DNA of 64,000 nt. Origin: a virus. A program made the position numbers and the translations under genes. Shown one piece after another: positions 1-9,784 of this stretch (its first letter is position 1; each line of letters starts with the position of its first letter). The DNA is taken from positions 55,239 through 119,238 of IMG/VR virus record IMGVR_UViG_3300025070_000012; one strand, 5' to 3'. Under the pieces are notes generated by a model. It was given only the letters and a program-made list of their open reading frames with translations. It had not been told where the DNA came from and ran no database searches.

Positions 1-3000
1 ACTCAAGGATTGCAAGGCCCACAAGGCCCGCAAGGAACGCAGGGCGTTCAAGGTACACAAGGCCCACAGGGAACTCAAGGGTTCCAAGGTGTTCAGGGTA
101 CAGACGGTGCATTCGCAGGTCAGGGTGTGCAAGGGCCTCAAGGCCCTCAAGGTACTCAGGGACTTCAAGGTGTACAGGGTACACAAGGCCCACAGGCATT
201 CCAAGGTGTACAAGGTACGCAAGGTTGGCAAGGTGAGGCGATTCAAGGTATCCAAGGTCAACAAGGCCCGCAGGGAGTACAAGGTACTCAAGGTCTGCAA
301 GGTGATCAGGGTACTCAAGGCGTACAAGGCCCACAAGGCACAAAAGGTTTTCAAGGAAATCAAGGCGTTCAAGGTACACAAGGTGGAACTGGTGACACTG
401 GTTTGCAGGGTCTTCAAGGGCCTCAAGGAACACAGGGTGTACAAGGCCTTGAAGGTTATTACGGTGGTCTAACATTCGAGTGGATCAACAACTCAACATC
501 TGGGGATATATTCCCTGGCGTTGGGTATTTTGCGTTGGTCTCTGGAAGTACAAACTCTTCTACAGATGTTTACGCTGTTGACAAAATCTGGTTCGACGAT
601 AAACCATCTGATAGTAATAGACGTATTGACGATCTATTCAATTACATAGATTCAAATCCAGGCGTTCCAAAAGGTCAGATGATGATCAGAACGCCTCGTG
701 ATACAACTAACAATGACTTTGAATTCCTACTCTATCAAATCGATGATTGGACATGGGCAGGTAGTGGTGGTCAAGAAGACAACGGTTGGTTTGATGTTAC
801 ATTTATTGAAAAATCTCTTTTAGGTTCTGGTGGTGCAAACACAGTTTCTTGGGATGATGCAACTGCCCGTTATGGTGACACTGCAATCATTTCATTCATG
901 CCTTCTGGCCCAGTTGGCCCAACAGGTATTCAAGGTGTTCAAGGTGATCTTGGTTTCCAAGGTACACAAGGATCTCAAGGATTCCAAGGATCTCAAGGCG
1001 CTCAGGGTATTCAGGGGTTCCAAGGATTCCAAGGTATTCAAGGGGAAGCCATTCAAGGTGTTCAAGGCCCACAGGGTACACTTGGTATTCAAGGTTTCCA
1101 AGGCATTCAAGGTATCCAAGGTCAAGAGGGATCTCGTGTATTTGAAGTAACCAATAACGGTAACATTGCATACACGATTGATGGACAAGACAACCCAACA
1201 CTACAGTTGTTGAGAGGTTTCACATATACATTTGATGTGAATGCGTCTGGACATCCATTCTTTCTTAAGACTTCACGTACACTTGGTACAGGTAACCAGT
1301 ATACGCAAGGTGTCACGAATAACGGTGCTGCAGTTGGTCTAGTAACAATTAGGGTTGCGTATAACGCACCAGATCAGATCTTCTACCAGTGTTCTCTCCA
1401 TTCTGGTATGGGTGGAACAATTAATATTTCTGATCTTGGCCCTCAAGGTGTTCAAGGCCCACAAGGTGTACAGGGTGATCTTGGTTTCCAAGGTGATTCG
1501 GGTTCCTTCGGTGGTGCAACATTTGACTACACATTCGATGGCGCAGGTACGACTGAGATTAACACTGCAGTCGGTGATATTCGTTTCAATAGTTCAACAT
1601 TCTCTAATGTTACAGAAATTTATATCGACGAACGTGATGATAACTTCGTAAATTTAGACACTTACTATGCATCACTTGATACGGTAACTGGACTTGTCAA
1701 AGGTTCTTTGGTTGTTAAATCAAAGGCAGATCCTACTAACTTCTTTGTCTTCGATTATGAAGACATTACAGATGGTGGTGGATACTGGAAGTTCGAAGTT
1801 AATTATCTGACTGGTGCAGGTGCAAACTTTGCAGACAACGCAGACATCGTTGTCACATTTGCTCGTGCAGGTTCTACAGGTGCAGGCGTACAGGGTGCGC
1901 AAGGTACTGGTGGATTCCAAGGAACTGCAGGTAATCAGGGTATCCAAGGTGTTCAAGGTATCGGAAACCAAGGTACGCAGGGTATTCAAGGTATACAAGG
2001 TGACTTAGGTACACAGGGTTCAACAGGAACTGGAGCACAGGGTATTCAAGGCCCACAGGGTGCTGACGGTTTCCAAGGTGGATCAGGTTTCCAAGGTGCA
2101 TCTGGTGCAGGTTCTCAGGGTGTACAAGGTATCCAAGGCGTTCAAGGTAATCAGGGTATTGCTGGTGAAGGCGCACAAGGTATTCAAGGTGGATTTGGTA
2201 CACAAGGTGTCCAAGGTATGCAGGGTGCTCAAGGCCCAACTGCGCAAGGTTCAGGTGGTTTGCCTGGCCCGCCCGGCGCACAGGGTTTCCAAGGTATCCA
2301 AGGTTCTCAGGGTATTCAAGGTGGAACTGGATTTGGTAACGTTGGTAACCAAGGTGTACAAGGCCCTCAAGGCCCTCAAGGATTCCAAGGTACTGCTGGA
2401 TTTATCGGTGGTTCTGGTGTACAGGGTGTACAGGGTGTTCAAGGCCCACAGGGTGCTGATGGTTCGGATAGTACTGCACAAGGTGCACAAGGCCCACAAG
2501 GTATGCAAGGCCCGCCAGGCATTGGTGAAGAAGGTCTTCAAGGTAATCAGGGTGTCCAAGGTTTCCGTGGATTCCAAGGTGAAGCGATTACTGGTGGAGG
2601 CGGTGTCCAAGGCCCTAGAGGTTTCCAAGGCCCACAAGGTGAAGGTGGTGTTCAAGGTGTGCCAGGATCTGGTGCAGATGGTGTGCAAGGTTTCAGAGGA
2701 TTCCAAGGTGAGGCTGGTGAACCAGTTCAAGGCCCTGCAGGTGCAGGGGCGCAAGGTGCACAGGGTTATCAAGGTGTCCAAGGTGGGCCTGGCGTTCAAG
2801 GTGGAATCGGTGTAGGTGATGATGGTGCTCAGGGTGTCCAAGGTATTCAAGGCCCACAAGGTGATCTTGGTATACAGGGTATCCAAGGTGATTTCATACA
2901 GGGTGAACAGGGGATCCAAGGTGAACAAGGTCTCCTCGGTCTTCAAGGTTCAGACGGTCTGCAAGGCCCTGCTGGGCCAGGCAACTCTGCTGCAACTATT

Positions 3001-3285
3001 GATGTTCAGAACATCTATGGTAGTGGACTGGAAGCGTCTAACATGTTTGTCACGTTTGTGGCGGGTGGTTCTGGACAGAGAGATCTGTATGGTACACTTG
3101 GCCCGAACTCTGGTGGACAACAGAACTTCTTCTATAATACTAATGCCGATCAGATGTATATCGAAAATATCTCTGCAGATGGTAATGTATATGCAGCGGG
3201 TGCACTCATTGGTTCCCATCAGGATCCATCAAACAGAACATTGATTATCAGAGATGCCGCAGGGACTGTTGTGTGGGGTACTTAA
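1..3285 (+). CDS. Collagen-like tail fibre protein with cupredoxin-like insert (5' end outside window)
   Basis: The frame is open to base 1, so the N-terminus is missing. Most of the protein is Gly-X-Gln triplets (QGPQGVQGTQG type), a collagen-like fibrous stalk common in marine T4-type phage fibres. Three globular segments interrupt it. Two are related beta-rich domains (about nt 460-905 and 1510-1880). Between them is a cupredoxin-like domain (nt 1135-1432) with H418, C464, H467 and M470, numbered from base 1, in a type-1 copper pattern (YQCSLHSGMGG). The C-terminal ~100 residues are non-repetitive and end in WGT. It precedes other fibre genes, so it is probably a late virion adhesin or fibre. 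Which fibre it is cannot be told from sequence. Confidence 0.85.
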   Translation, partial: TQGLQGPQGPQGTQGVQGTQGPQGTQGFQGVQGTDGAFAGQGVQGPQGPQGTQGLQGVQGTQGPQAFQGVQGTQGWQGEAIQGIQGQQGPQGVQGTQGLQGDQGTQGVQGPQGTKGFQGNQGVQGTQGGTGDTGLQGLQGPQGTQGVQGLEGYYGGLTFEWINNSTSGDIFPGVGYFALVSGSTNSSTDVYAVDKIWFDDKPSDSNRRIDDLFNYIDSNPGVPKGQMMIRTPRDTTNNDFEFLLYQIDDWTWAGSGGQEDNGWFDVTFIEKSLLGSGGANTVSWDDATARYGDTAIISFMPSGPVGPTGIQGVQGDLGFQGTQGSQGFQGSQGAQGIQGFQGFQGIQGEAIQGVQGPQGTLGIQGFQGIQGIQGQEGSRVFEVTNNGNIAYTIDGQDNPTLQLLRGFTYTFDVNASGHPFFLKTSRTLGTGNQYTQGVTNNGAAVGLVTIRVAYNAPDQIFYQCSLHSGMGGTINISDLGPQGVQGPQGVQGDLGFQGDSGSFGGATFDYTFDGAGTTEINTAVGDIRFNSSTFSNVTEIYIDERDDNFVNLDTYYASLDTVTGLVKGSLVVKSKADPTNFFVFDYEDITDGGGYWKFEVNYLTGAGANFADNADIVVTFARAGSTGAGVQGAQGTGGFQGTAGNQGIQGVQGIGNQGTQGIQGIQGDLGTQGSTGTGAQGIQGPQGADGFQGGSGFQGASGAGSQGVQGIQGVQGNQGIAGEGAQGIQGGFGTQGVQGMQGAQGPTAQGSGGLPGPPGAQGFQGIQGSQGIQGGTGFGNVGNQGVQGPQGPQGFQGTAGFIGGSGVQGVQGVQGPQGADGSDSTAQGAQGPQGMQGPPGIGEEGLQGNQGVQGFRGFQGEAITGGGGVQGPRGFQGPQGEGGVQGVPGSGADGVQGFRGFQGEAGEPVQGPAGAGAQGAQGYQGVQGGPGVQGGIGVGDDGAQGVQGIQGPQGDLGIQGIQGDFIQGEQGIQGEQGLLGLQGSDGLQGPAGPGNSAATIDVQNIYGSGLEASNMFVTFVAGGSGQRDLYGTLGPNSGGQQNFFYNTNADQMYIENISADGNVYAAGALIGSHQDPSNRTLIIRDAAGTVVWGT

Positions 3286-3301
3286 TGTTTTGAGTGCGTT
3301 A

Positions 3302-3309
3302 TATAAATA
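3302..3309 (+). promoter_or_regulatory. T4-type late promoter TATAAATA
   Basis: An exact TATAAATA box lies between two fibre genes, 21 bp before the next ATG. T4-like phages use this -10 element with gp55/gp33 and the sliding clamp for late transcription. An A/G-rich leader follows. Confidence 0.7.
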
Positions 3310-3330
3310 AAAGAAAAAAAGAGAACGTAG

Positions 3331-3666
3331 ATGGCCACTCAAGCAAACATTTATATAGACCAAGGTACAGATTTTCGTGTCGACTTAAACTTGTTTGACG
3401 GCGACGACGATCCGTTAGCGATATCTGTACTCGATTTCTTCGCTGACATTAAAAAAATATACACGACAGGCAGCCCGCTTACTAGTTTTACTATCGAAAA
3501 GGATCTGGCGACAGCAACAATAACGCTCGTCCTTACTGATGTTCAAACGCAATCTTTGAAGCCAGGGAAATACCAATATGATGTACTAATGCGAAAACAA
3601 TCTGGAGAAATGTCGAAGATACTTGAGGGACTTGCCTTTATCGTAGATACAATTACAGAGGTCTAA
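3331..3666 (+). CDS. Small structural protein of the fibre/baseplate cluster
   Basis: 111 residues, predicted beta-rich (IYIDQGTDFRVDLNLFD near the start). It resembles the small immunoglobulin-like proteins that precede fibre genes in marine T4-type phages, but I do not recognise a named family. It is directly downstream of a late promoter and ends 1 bp before the next large fibre gene. It is probably co-expressed with that fibre, perhaps as an adaptor or attachment domain. That role is inferred from position only. Confidence 0.7.
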   Translation: MATQANIYIDQGTDFRVDLNLFDGDDDPLAISVLDFFADIKKIYTTGSPLTSFTIEKDLATATITLVLTDVQTQSLKPGKYQYDVLMRKQSGEMSKILEGLAFIVDTITEV

Positions 3667-3667
3667 G

Positions 3668-6600
3668 ATGGCAATTAAAGTCGTAGTCGGTTCATCACCA
3701 CAAAGATCTGTTACGACAGTTCTAGAAGGCGAAAAGAAACCCCTCATAACTCCAGATTCAGTTACGCTCGGTGTTGATACCGTTGGCGAATACGTTGCCA
3801 CGCTCGGTATATCAGGAAATGGTCTTATTATTACGCCTGAGGATGCGAATACTCGCAACCTTGAAACTTCTAATATCATTCTTGCTCACGCAAACACATC
3901 TTCAGAACTTAGTACAAATAACGATATACTAGGGTTCGTTCAGAACGTTGGTATTGATGAGTTTGGTCACGTAGATCTATTAAGTAGTCTATCATTCGAT
4001 CCTCAGAACTTTACAAATTCTAATGGAGTAATTACCGCCAATCCAATTCAGATTGGTGATCTTATTCTTCAGAACAGTGATAACACTGCCGTCCTTAGTG
4101 GATTGACAGAGATTGGTGTTGGTGATCTTACGATTGCAAACACAACAATTGCATCCCCATCAAATCTACTTCTTGATGTTGCATCGAATGGTTTCATTAC
4201 CTTCGGAGGCAATGAAGTTGTTGATCTTCCAACTCCGACATCTAACTCTGCGCCAACGACAAAAGAATATGTAGACTTGGAAATCCTTGCATTGGAAACA
4301 GGTCTTCTCTTTGTTGGAGATCCAATCGATCCAAATGATGGAGCTAACAAACGGTACGTTGATGCGGTTGCAGAGATTGTATCTCGTTCGAAGTCTGTCA
4401 AGGCTGCAACAACTGCAGATCTTGGTGGGACGTTTGATTCGGGTAACACCACCTATGGTGCGACAATCACACTGGATCCTGCCACACAACTCAATATCGA
4501 TGATGTTGTAATCTGGTCTAAAGGAGATAGTCTACTTGTAAAAGATCAGACTAATCCATTAGAAAATGGTACATATGATATTCTAACAGTTGGTAATCAA
4601 TTTGTCAACTGGGTAATTCAAAGAAATATTTTTGAAGACGATAGTAATGAGTTGCCAGGCTCGTTTGAATTTGTTACAGATGGTACAACAAACAGAGATA
4701 AAGGTTTCGTTGCAACTGTTGTTGATGCAGAAACTTTTGTTATTGACCAAGACGATGTTGTATATCAACAGTTCTTTGGTGGCGGTAACCTCTCTGCAGG
4801 TAAAGATCTCACACTGATTGATGATAGAGAATTTGCTTTAAATTCAAATGTCACATTAGAGTCTATCACTTCTTTAGATCTTGAAGATCTTGTCATTACA
4901 TCTAACACTGTTACGATTGACTCCACTGGTGGATTTGTCATCCCTGCTGGTACAACAGATCAAAGAACCACTCCACAACAAGGTATGATTCGTTACAATA
5001 TTACGGACTCAAGATTTGAGGCGTATAATGGTAATGTGTGGACTGGACTTGGTGGAACAGTTGATGCTGATCAGGATACATTTGTTCGTGCAGAATCTTC
5101 TTCTGGTGCAGACAATGATGAACTAGAATTCGTTACTGCTGGTACACTAAGGTTAAACCTCGCCAATACTGGTAACCTTACCTTTGGTCACGCTCAGAAT
5201 AAATTTACTGTTGACTATGATAACGGTAACACTATAATTGGTGGTTCCTTAACTATCAACACTGATACTATTCTTGGTGCAGGGGAAGTTTCTTACTTCA
5301 ATCAACTTGGTGCGATAAAACTACCAAACGGTGCGACTTATCAGAGACCATCTCCACCTGCGCCTGGCATGATCAGGTTCAATACAACTGATTCACGTTT
5401 CGAAGGTTATGATGGTAGTATCTGGTCAGGACTAGCAGGTTCTGTTATTGACGTTGACCAAGATACAAAGATTATTGCGGAATCATCTCCAAACGCAGAT
5501 AACGATCAGATCCAGTTCTTCACTCAGAATGCGAACAGACTGACTATCGAAGCGAATGGTATGATCACAACGCCTGGCGCTGATACTGATTTAGAGATAG
5601 TACCTAGTGGTAATCTTTTAGTGGGTAACACTATTATATCGCAAGTTGCTGACCCTGTCAACCCCCAAGATGCAGTTACTTTAAATTATTTGGAGAATGG
5701 TGGTTTTGCATCCACACTAACAATCATCGATGGTGCAAACTCATCTAACTTTGCAATCCTTGAAGATCCTCAGATTACTCTTGGACAAGGTCTTGAACTT
5801 AAAGGCGTTGATGAAATTGGAAATGAGATGGAACTGGCAGTTGCAAACACTGGTGTCCAAGCAGGTATGTACGGTAACGATGGGTTCTCACCTCGTATTC
5901 GTGTCACACCAGATGGACGTGTTGACTTTGCGACAGAGATTCCAGTAGAACTACAAGCGAACGCTATTCCAGACTTTACAGAGACCTCTCGTGACATCAT
6001 CGGTTTGATGTTCACAGATGGTTTCAATGCAGGTCTTCACAACGGTGTTGTAATTACTCACAACGATGGTGGCGACTTGTTCGAAGTCGATCTTGTTGCG
6101 AATACAGTTTCACGTGTAATTGCAGGTAACGATGGTGTCCTTGTTGACAATGGTCAGACAGGTAATAACGCACCAACTCCTTTGGCGACTGCAAGAATTT
6201 ATCACAACGATACATCTACTGTTGCGAACACTGCGAACTTTGGTGGCAACTTTATTCAGAACATGTCCTTCGATCAATACGGACACGTTGCAGATCTTGC
6301 GACTGCGAACACAGATAACCTTTACTATAGGTTAGATGGTGCAGTTGAGGGTACAGGAGTTCTGGTTGCGGCATCATTTGCAGACTCTGCGAACACAGAT
6401 TATTATCTTAACCCATTCGAAACTTCTCGTATCAAAAACCTTATTCTTGGTTATGGTGCACCCAACTCATTCCTTGAGATGTCAGATGGGCCTCTGGAAA
6501 CAGATAAGTCTTTCATCTATGCGTCTGGTGGTGAAATCGGATTTGTTGACAATTCCTTAAATTACTTTGCGAAGGCAAACCGTTCAACTGGTGACTTCAC

Positions 6601-9600
6601 AATCACTGGTGCGTTGATTGCTGGTGGTTTTGCAGATACGCAAGACACATCATTCGTAATCAACCCTGCTGCAAACTCAAACGTTTACAACTTCTTTGTT
6701 GAAAATGCAATGTATCTCAAAGACAATGTCAATGAGATGGTATGGGATAGTACATCAGTTTCTTCAAATAATGGTATTCTTGAATTTAACGGAACTATTC
6801 TACGTAACATTGGTGCGGCAGAACTCGACAACGATGCGGTTACACTTGGTTATCTGAATGCCCAGTTGTTGGGTGGTGAAGGTATTAGTCTTTCTAATAC
6901 ATTTACTGTTGATGCCAACGTTGACGATAGTACACTTACTATTATTAATGACGTAATCCAAGTCAAAGATCAGGGTATCACAAACCAACAAATCTTTGAA
7001 CCATTTATCAAACTGACTGGTGAAACAAATCCAGTCATTCCAGAAAGTTTTGTCACTGCAAACTTGACTTTGTTTGATGGTTCAAACTGGTTGGTGAATG
7101 GTTCTCTACGTGATGAAACTTATTCTGCACAATCAGAACCAGAACTAACAATATACATTGGTGACACAGTCAACTTCTCTGTTTCTGGTGCAAACACTAT
7201 TGCGTTATACATCAAAACCTCAGAAACTGCAGGTAGTGGAGATCAGGCATCTGGTGTAACAAACCAAGGTGCGACTGGTGGAGAAACACTTACATTCGTT
7301 CCAGACACTGTCGGTACATTCTATTACATTGATGGTGCAGACACAAACCGTTCTGGTGTAATTAATGTTCTACAACAATACACACCAGACGAAAACGTTT
7401 ATCTTGGTGAGACAATTAACTTTGTCGCTGGTGAGGGTATTAACACAGTAGTATCCAATAACACCATTACGATATCTGCAGAACTCGCTACAGAATTTGC
7501 ATCAAATGATAACAGGGGTGTCGCCGCATTTGTCGATACTGACTTCGTTGTTTCGAATGGTGTTGTTGAACTGGCGAATACTGGTGTGACTGCAGGGACT
7601 TATGGTTCTGCCTCTCAAATTCCAGTTCTAGAAATAGATGAACATGGTCTCATTCGTGTTGCAAACACATCTGCAGTTGCAGGCGTGGACAACATGCAGT
7701 GGAATACTGCGAACAACACACTTACCACTGAAACTGGTGACGGCTCATCATTCCACACATTCATTAATACCTTCGGTGCAAATACATTCTTCTCAGACAA
7801 TGTTGGGATTACAGGTAGTCTATTTATAGGTGGATTGGTCGACGGACGTGACATTGCACTGGATGGTGCAAAACTAGATCTTCTTGAAGATGGTCTTGAA
7901 CTAACACTTGACGGTAAGGTAACAGGAACTGCCACTTCTAACACAGGAGTGATGACACTTACAACTGAACTTGCCAACACTGGTGTGGTTGCAGACACTT
8001 ATGGTTCATCTACTGAGATTCCAATTATTACAATTGACGAAGACGGTAGAATTACTCTTGCAAACACTGCTGCTGTTGCAGGGGTTGACTCGTTCTCATA
8101 CGAACCTGCAAACAATACAATCACTCTGGTTACTGGTGATGGATCTGAATTCCATCTTCAAACACAGACAACTGTAACACTTGGTGGTGATGTAACTGGT
8201 ACTGCAACGTCTTCGAATGGTAGTGTAGAAATTACTACAGACATATCGACTACTGGTGTTGTTGCAGGGGTTTACGGTACTGCATCTCAGATTCCTGTGG
8301 TTACAGTCGCTGCGGATGGTCGTATCACATCTATGTCCAACACTGCAGTGGCGGGTGTTGAAGACTTCTTCTATTCATCTGGAAACAATACTCTACACTT
8401 GGAGACAGGTGATGGTTCTGAGTTCCTCGCAAGAATTGATCTGTTCGGTGAAACAATCGACGGTGATGTATCATTCAATGGTGACATGTCTGTTAATGGC
8501 GACATTACTGCTACAGGAAATGTTTCGGTTGGAGAGACACTCACAGTTAATGGAACTGAAGTACTCGTAACAAATACAGAAATCCTAGAGGGTATTAAAA
8601 CAGTTGATGGTGCAGGTTCATCACTTGATGCAGACTTACTTGACGGACTTCATGCATCAGACATCTTGGCACAGGCTGCAAACACTGCAACTGGAAGTAT
8701 CGGTAACGGTACAATTGATATTGATACTGGTGATGGTCTGGATGGTAGTGGTACATTTAACCTAAATGATTTCACAAATACATCCATTACATTTGCACAT
8801 AGTAATACTTCTGGTGTGGTTGATGTTTCTCTAAACCAAGGGCGTGTTCTTACTGGTTTAACGTTTGACCAGTTCGGTCATGTACAAACACATACAAATG
8901 CAAATCTTGACGATAGATATTATACAGAAACTGAACTTGACAATGGTGCACTAGACTCTTTGTACTTCAATGTAACAGGTGACACTGTAACTGGCAACAG
9001 CGTATTTGAAGAAAATGTTGACATAGATGGTAACCTTGTTGTAGATGGTACAATAAATCGTGATCCTCGCATTACCCTCAATGGTTTTGTTAATGGTTTC
9101 ACAGATCTGGTAAACCTCGCAAACGGTTCGATGACTACATCTACTGACACAGAGATCCTCGTTGGTGATGGTCTAACAGGTGGTGGGTCTATCAATGCGA
9201 ACGTTACTATTTCTCATGCAGATACTTCCTCAGTAGCGAACGTTGCAGGTGTCGCAGAGAAAGAAGTTCTTAACGAGATCTCATTCGACGAGTTCGGACA
9301 CGTAGTCGCTGCAAATACAAAAACACTTGAATTCATTTCTCAGACAGAGGCGGATGCAAGATACGTAAATGAAGATGGGGATGTAATGACAGGGAACCTA
9401 GAGGTTCAGGCTGTCATCTCTCAAGAACATTCTGCATTCTTTAACGCAACACTCACGACAACTGCAACCAGTTCACAAATATTGTTTTCATTTGATGAAA
9501 CAGCATATTGTGGCGGTGAAGTTGTTATCACTGCAACTCGTGGTATAAATAGACATATCACAAAGATGATGATTGCGCACAATGGTACAACTCTGAATGC

Positions 9601-9745
9601 AACTGAGTTTGCAACAGTAACTACCAGTGTAGAATTCGCTGATTACGATGTATTACTTCAAAGTGGTGAAGGTAGAATTTACTGTACCCCAGATGCGACA
9701 ACGTCAACTGAATTTAAAGTATTTGCTACACTGATAAAAGCATAG
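3668..9745 (+). CDS. Large repeat-containing tail fibre protein (2025 aa)
   Basis: A long beta-rich fibre, low in Cys and rich in Asn/Thr. Repeated modules include ANTGV-AGTYGSASQIPV-IDE-GRI-ANT-AVAGVD (nt ~7570-8450, at least three full copies and degenerate ones earlier). A second repeated unit reads RFEAYNGNVWTGLGG / RFEGYDGSIWSGLAG. A segment near residues 1150-1235 is cupredoxin-like in layout but lacks the Cys/His/Met copper ligands seen in the upstream fibre. The C-terminus (VFATLIKA) has no S74 domain. It sits between a small structural gene and the giant S74 fibre, so it is probably part of the same adsorption apparatus. Confidence 0.85.
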   Translation: MAIKVVVGSSPQRSVTTVLEGEKKPLITPDSVTLGVDTVGEYVATLGISGNGLIITPEDANTRNLETSNIILAHANTSSELSTNNDILGFVQNVGIDEFGHVDLLSSLSFDPQNFTNSNGVITANPIQIGDLILQNSDNTAVLSGLTEIGVGDLTIANTTIASPSNLLLDVASNGFITFGGNEVVDLPTPTSNSAPTTKEYVDLEILALETGLLFVGDPIDPNDGANKRYVDAVAEIVSRSKSVKAATTADLGGTFDSGNTTYGATITLDPATQLNIDDVVIWSKGDSLLVKDQTNPLENGTYDILTVGNQFVNWVIQRNIFEDDSNELPGSFEFVTDGTTNRDKGFVATVVDAETFVIDQDDVVYQQFFGGGNLSAGKDLTLIDDREFALNSNVTLESITSLDLEDLVITSNTVTIDSTGGFVIPAGTTDQRTTPQQGMIRYNITDSRFEAYNGNVWTGLGGTVDADQDTFVRAESSSGADNDELEFVTAGTLRLNLANTGNLTFGHAQNKFTVDYDNGNTIIGGSLTINTDTILGAGEVSYFNQLGAIKLPNGATYQRPSPPAPGMIRFNTTDSRFEGYDGSIWSGLAGSVIDVDQDTKIIAESSPNADNDQIQFFTQNANRLTIEANGMITTPGADTDLEIVPSGNLLVGNTIISQVADPVNPQDAVTLNYLENGGFASTLTIIDGANSSNFAILEDPQITLGQGLELKGVDEIGNEMELAVANTGVQAGMYGNDGFSPRIRVTPDGRVDFATEIPVELQANAIPDFTETSRDIIGLMFTDGFNAGLHNGVVITHNDGGDLFEVDLVANTVSRVIAGNDGVLVDNGQTGNNAPTPLATARIYHNDTSTVANTANFGGNFIQNMSFDQYGHVADLATANTDNLYYRLDGAVEGTGVLVAASFADSANTDYYLNPFETSRIKNLILGYGAPNSFLEMSDGPLETDKSFIYASGGEIGFVDNSLNYFAKANRSTGDFTITGALIAGGFADTQDTSFVINPAANSNVYNFFVENAMYLKDNVNEMVWDSTSVSSNNGILEFNGTILRNIGAAELDNDAVTLGYLNAQLLGGEGISLSNTFTVDANVDDSTLTIINDVIQVKDQGITNQQIFEPFIKLTGETNPVIPESFVTANLTLFDGSNWLVNGSLRDETYSAQSEPELTIYIGDTVNFSVSGANTIALYIKTSETAGSGDQASGVTNQGATGGETLTFVPDTVGTFYYIDGADTNRSGVINVLQQYTPDENVYLGETINFVAGEGINTVVSNNTITISAELATEFASNDNRGVAAFVDTDFVVSNGVVELANTGVTAGTYGSASQIPVLEIDEHGLIRVANTSAVAGVDNMQWNTANNTLTTETGDGSSFHTFINTFGANTFFSDNVGITGSLFIGGLVDGRDIALDGAKLDLLEDGLELTLDGKVTGTATSNTGVMTLTTELANTGVVADTYGSSTEIPIITIDEDGRITLANTAAVAGVDSFSYEPANNTITLVTGDGSEFHLQTQTTVTLGGDVTGTATSSNGSVEITTDISTTGVVAGVYGTASQIPVVTVAADGRITSMSNTAVAGVEDFFYSSGNNTLHLETGDGSEFLARIDLFGETIDGDVSFNGDMSVNGDITATGNVSVGETLTVNGTEVLVTNTEILEGIKTVDGAGSSLDADLLDGLHASDILAQAANTATGSIGNGTIDIDTGDGLDGSGTFNLNDFTNTSITFAHSNTSGVVDVSLNQGRVLTGLTFDQFGHVQTHTNANLDDRYYTETELDNGALDSLYFNVTGDTVTGNSVFEENVDIDGNLVVDGTINRDPRITLNGFVNGFTDLVNLANGSMTTSTDTEILVGDGLTGGGSINANVTISHADTSSVANVAGVAEKEVLNEISFDEFGHVVAANTKTLEFISQTEADARYVNEDGDVMTGNLEVQAVISQEHSAFFNATLTTTATSSQILFSFDETAYCGGEVVITATRGINRHITKMMIAHNGTTLNATEFATVTTSVEFADYDVLLQSGEGRIYCTPDATTSTEFKVFATLIKA

Positions 9746-9784
9746 TAAAGAAAATAATGCCTAATTCTGGGGAGAGTGAACCGA

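Noticed and set aside
1-3000. Short direct DNA repeats that could suggest a CRISPR array or satellite.
   Set aside because: The repeats keep the triplet frame and vary in length; they are collagen-like coding repeats with no constant spacer/repeat structure.
10-3244. Many long open frames in other frames of the collagen-like repeat (Lys/Val-rich or Thr/Leu-rich proteins on both strands).
   Set aside because: They are out-of-frame readings of the repeated caa-ggt-type triplets; the Gly-X-Gln frame has the protein logic and the others lack ribosome-binding sites.
9544-9551. TATAAATA inside the 2025-aa fibre gene (and another at about 29563-29570 inside gp18).
   Set aside because: Both are within coding sequence. 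The first is 230 bp before the giant fibre start and could act as a late promoter, but there is no independent support.
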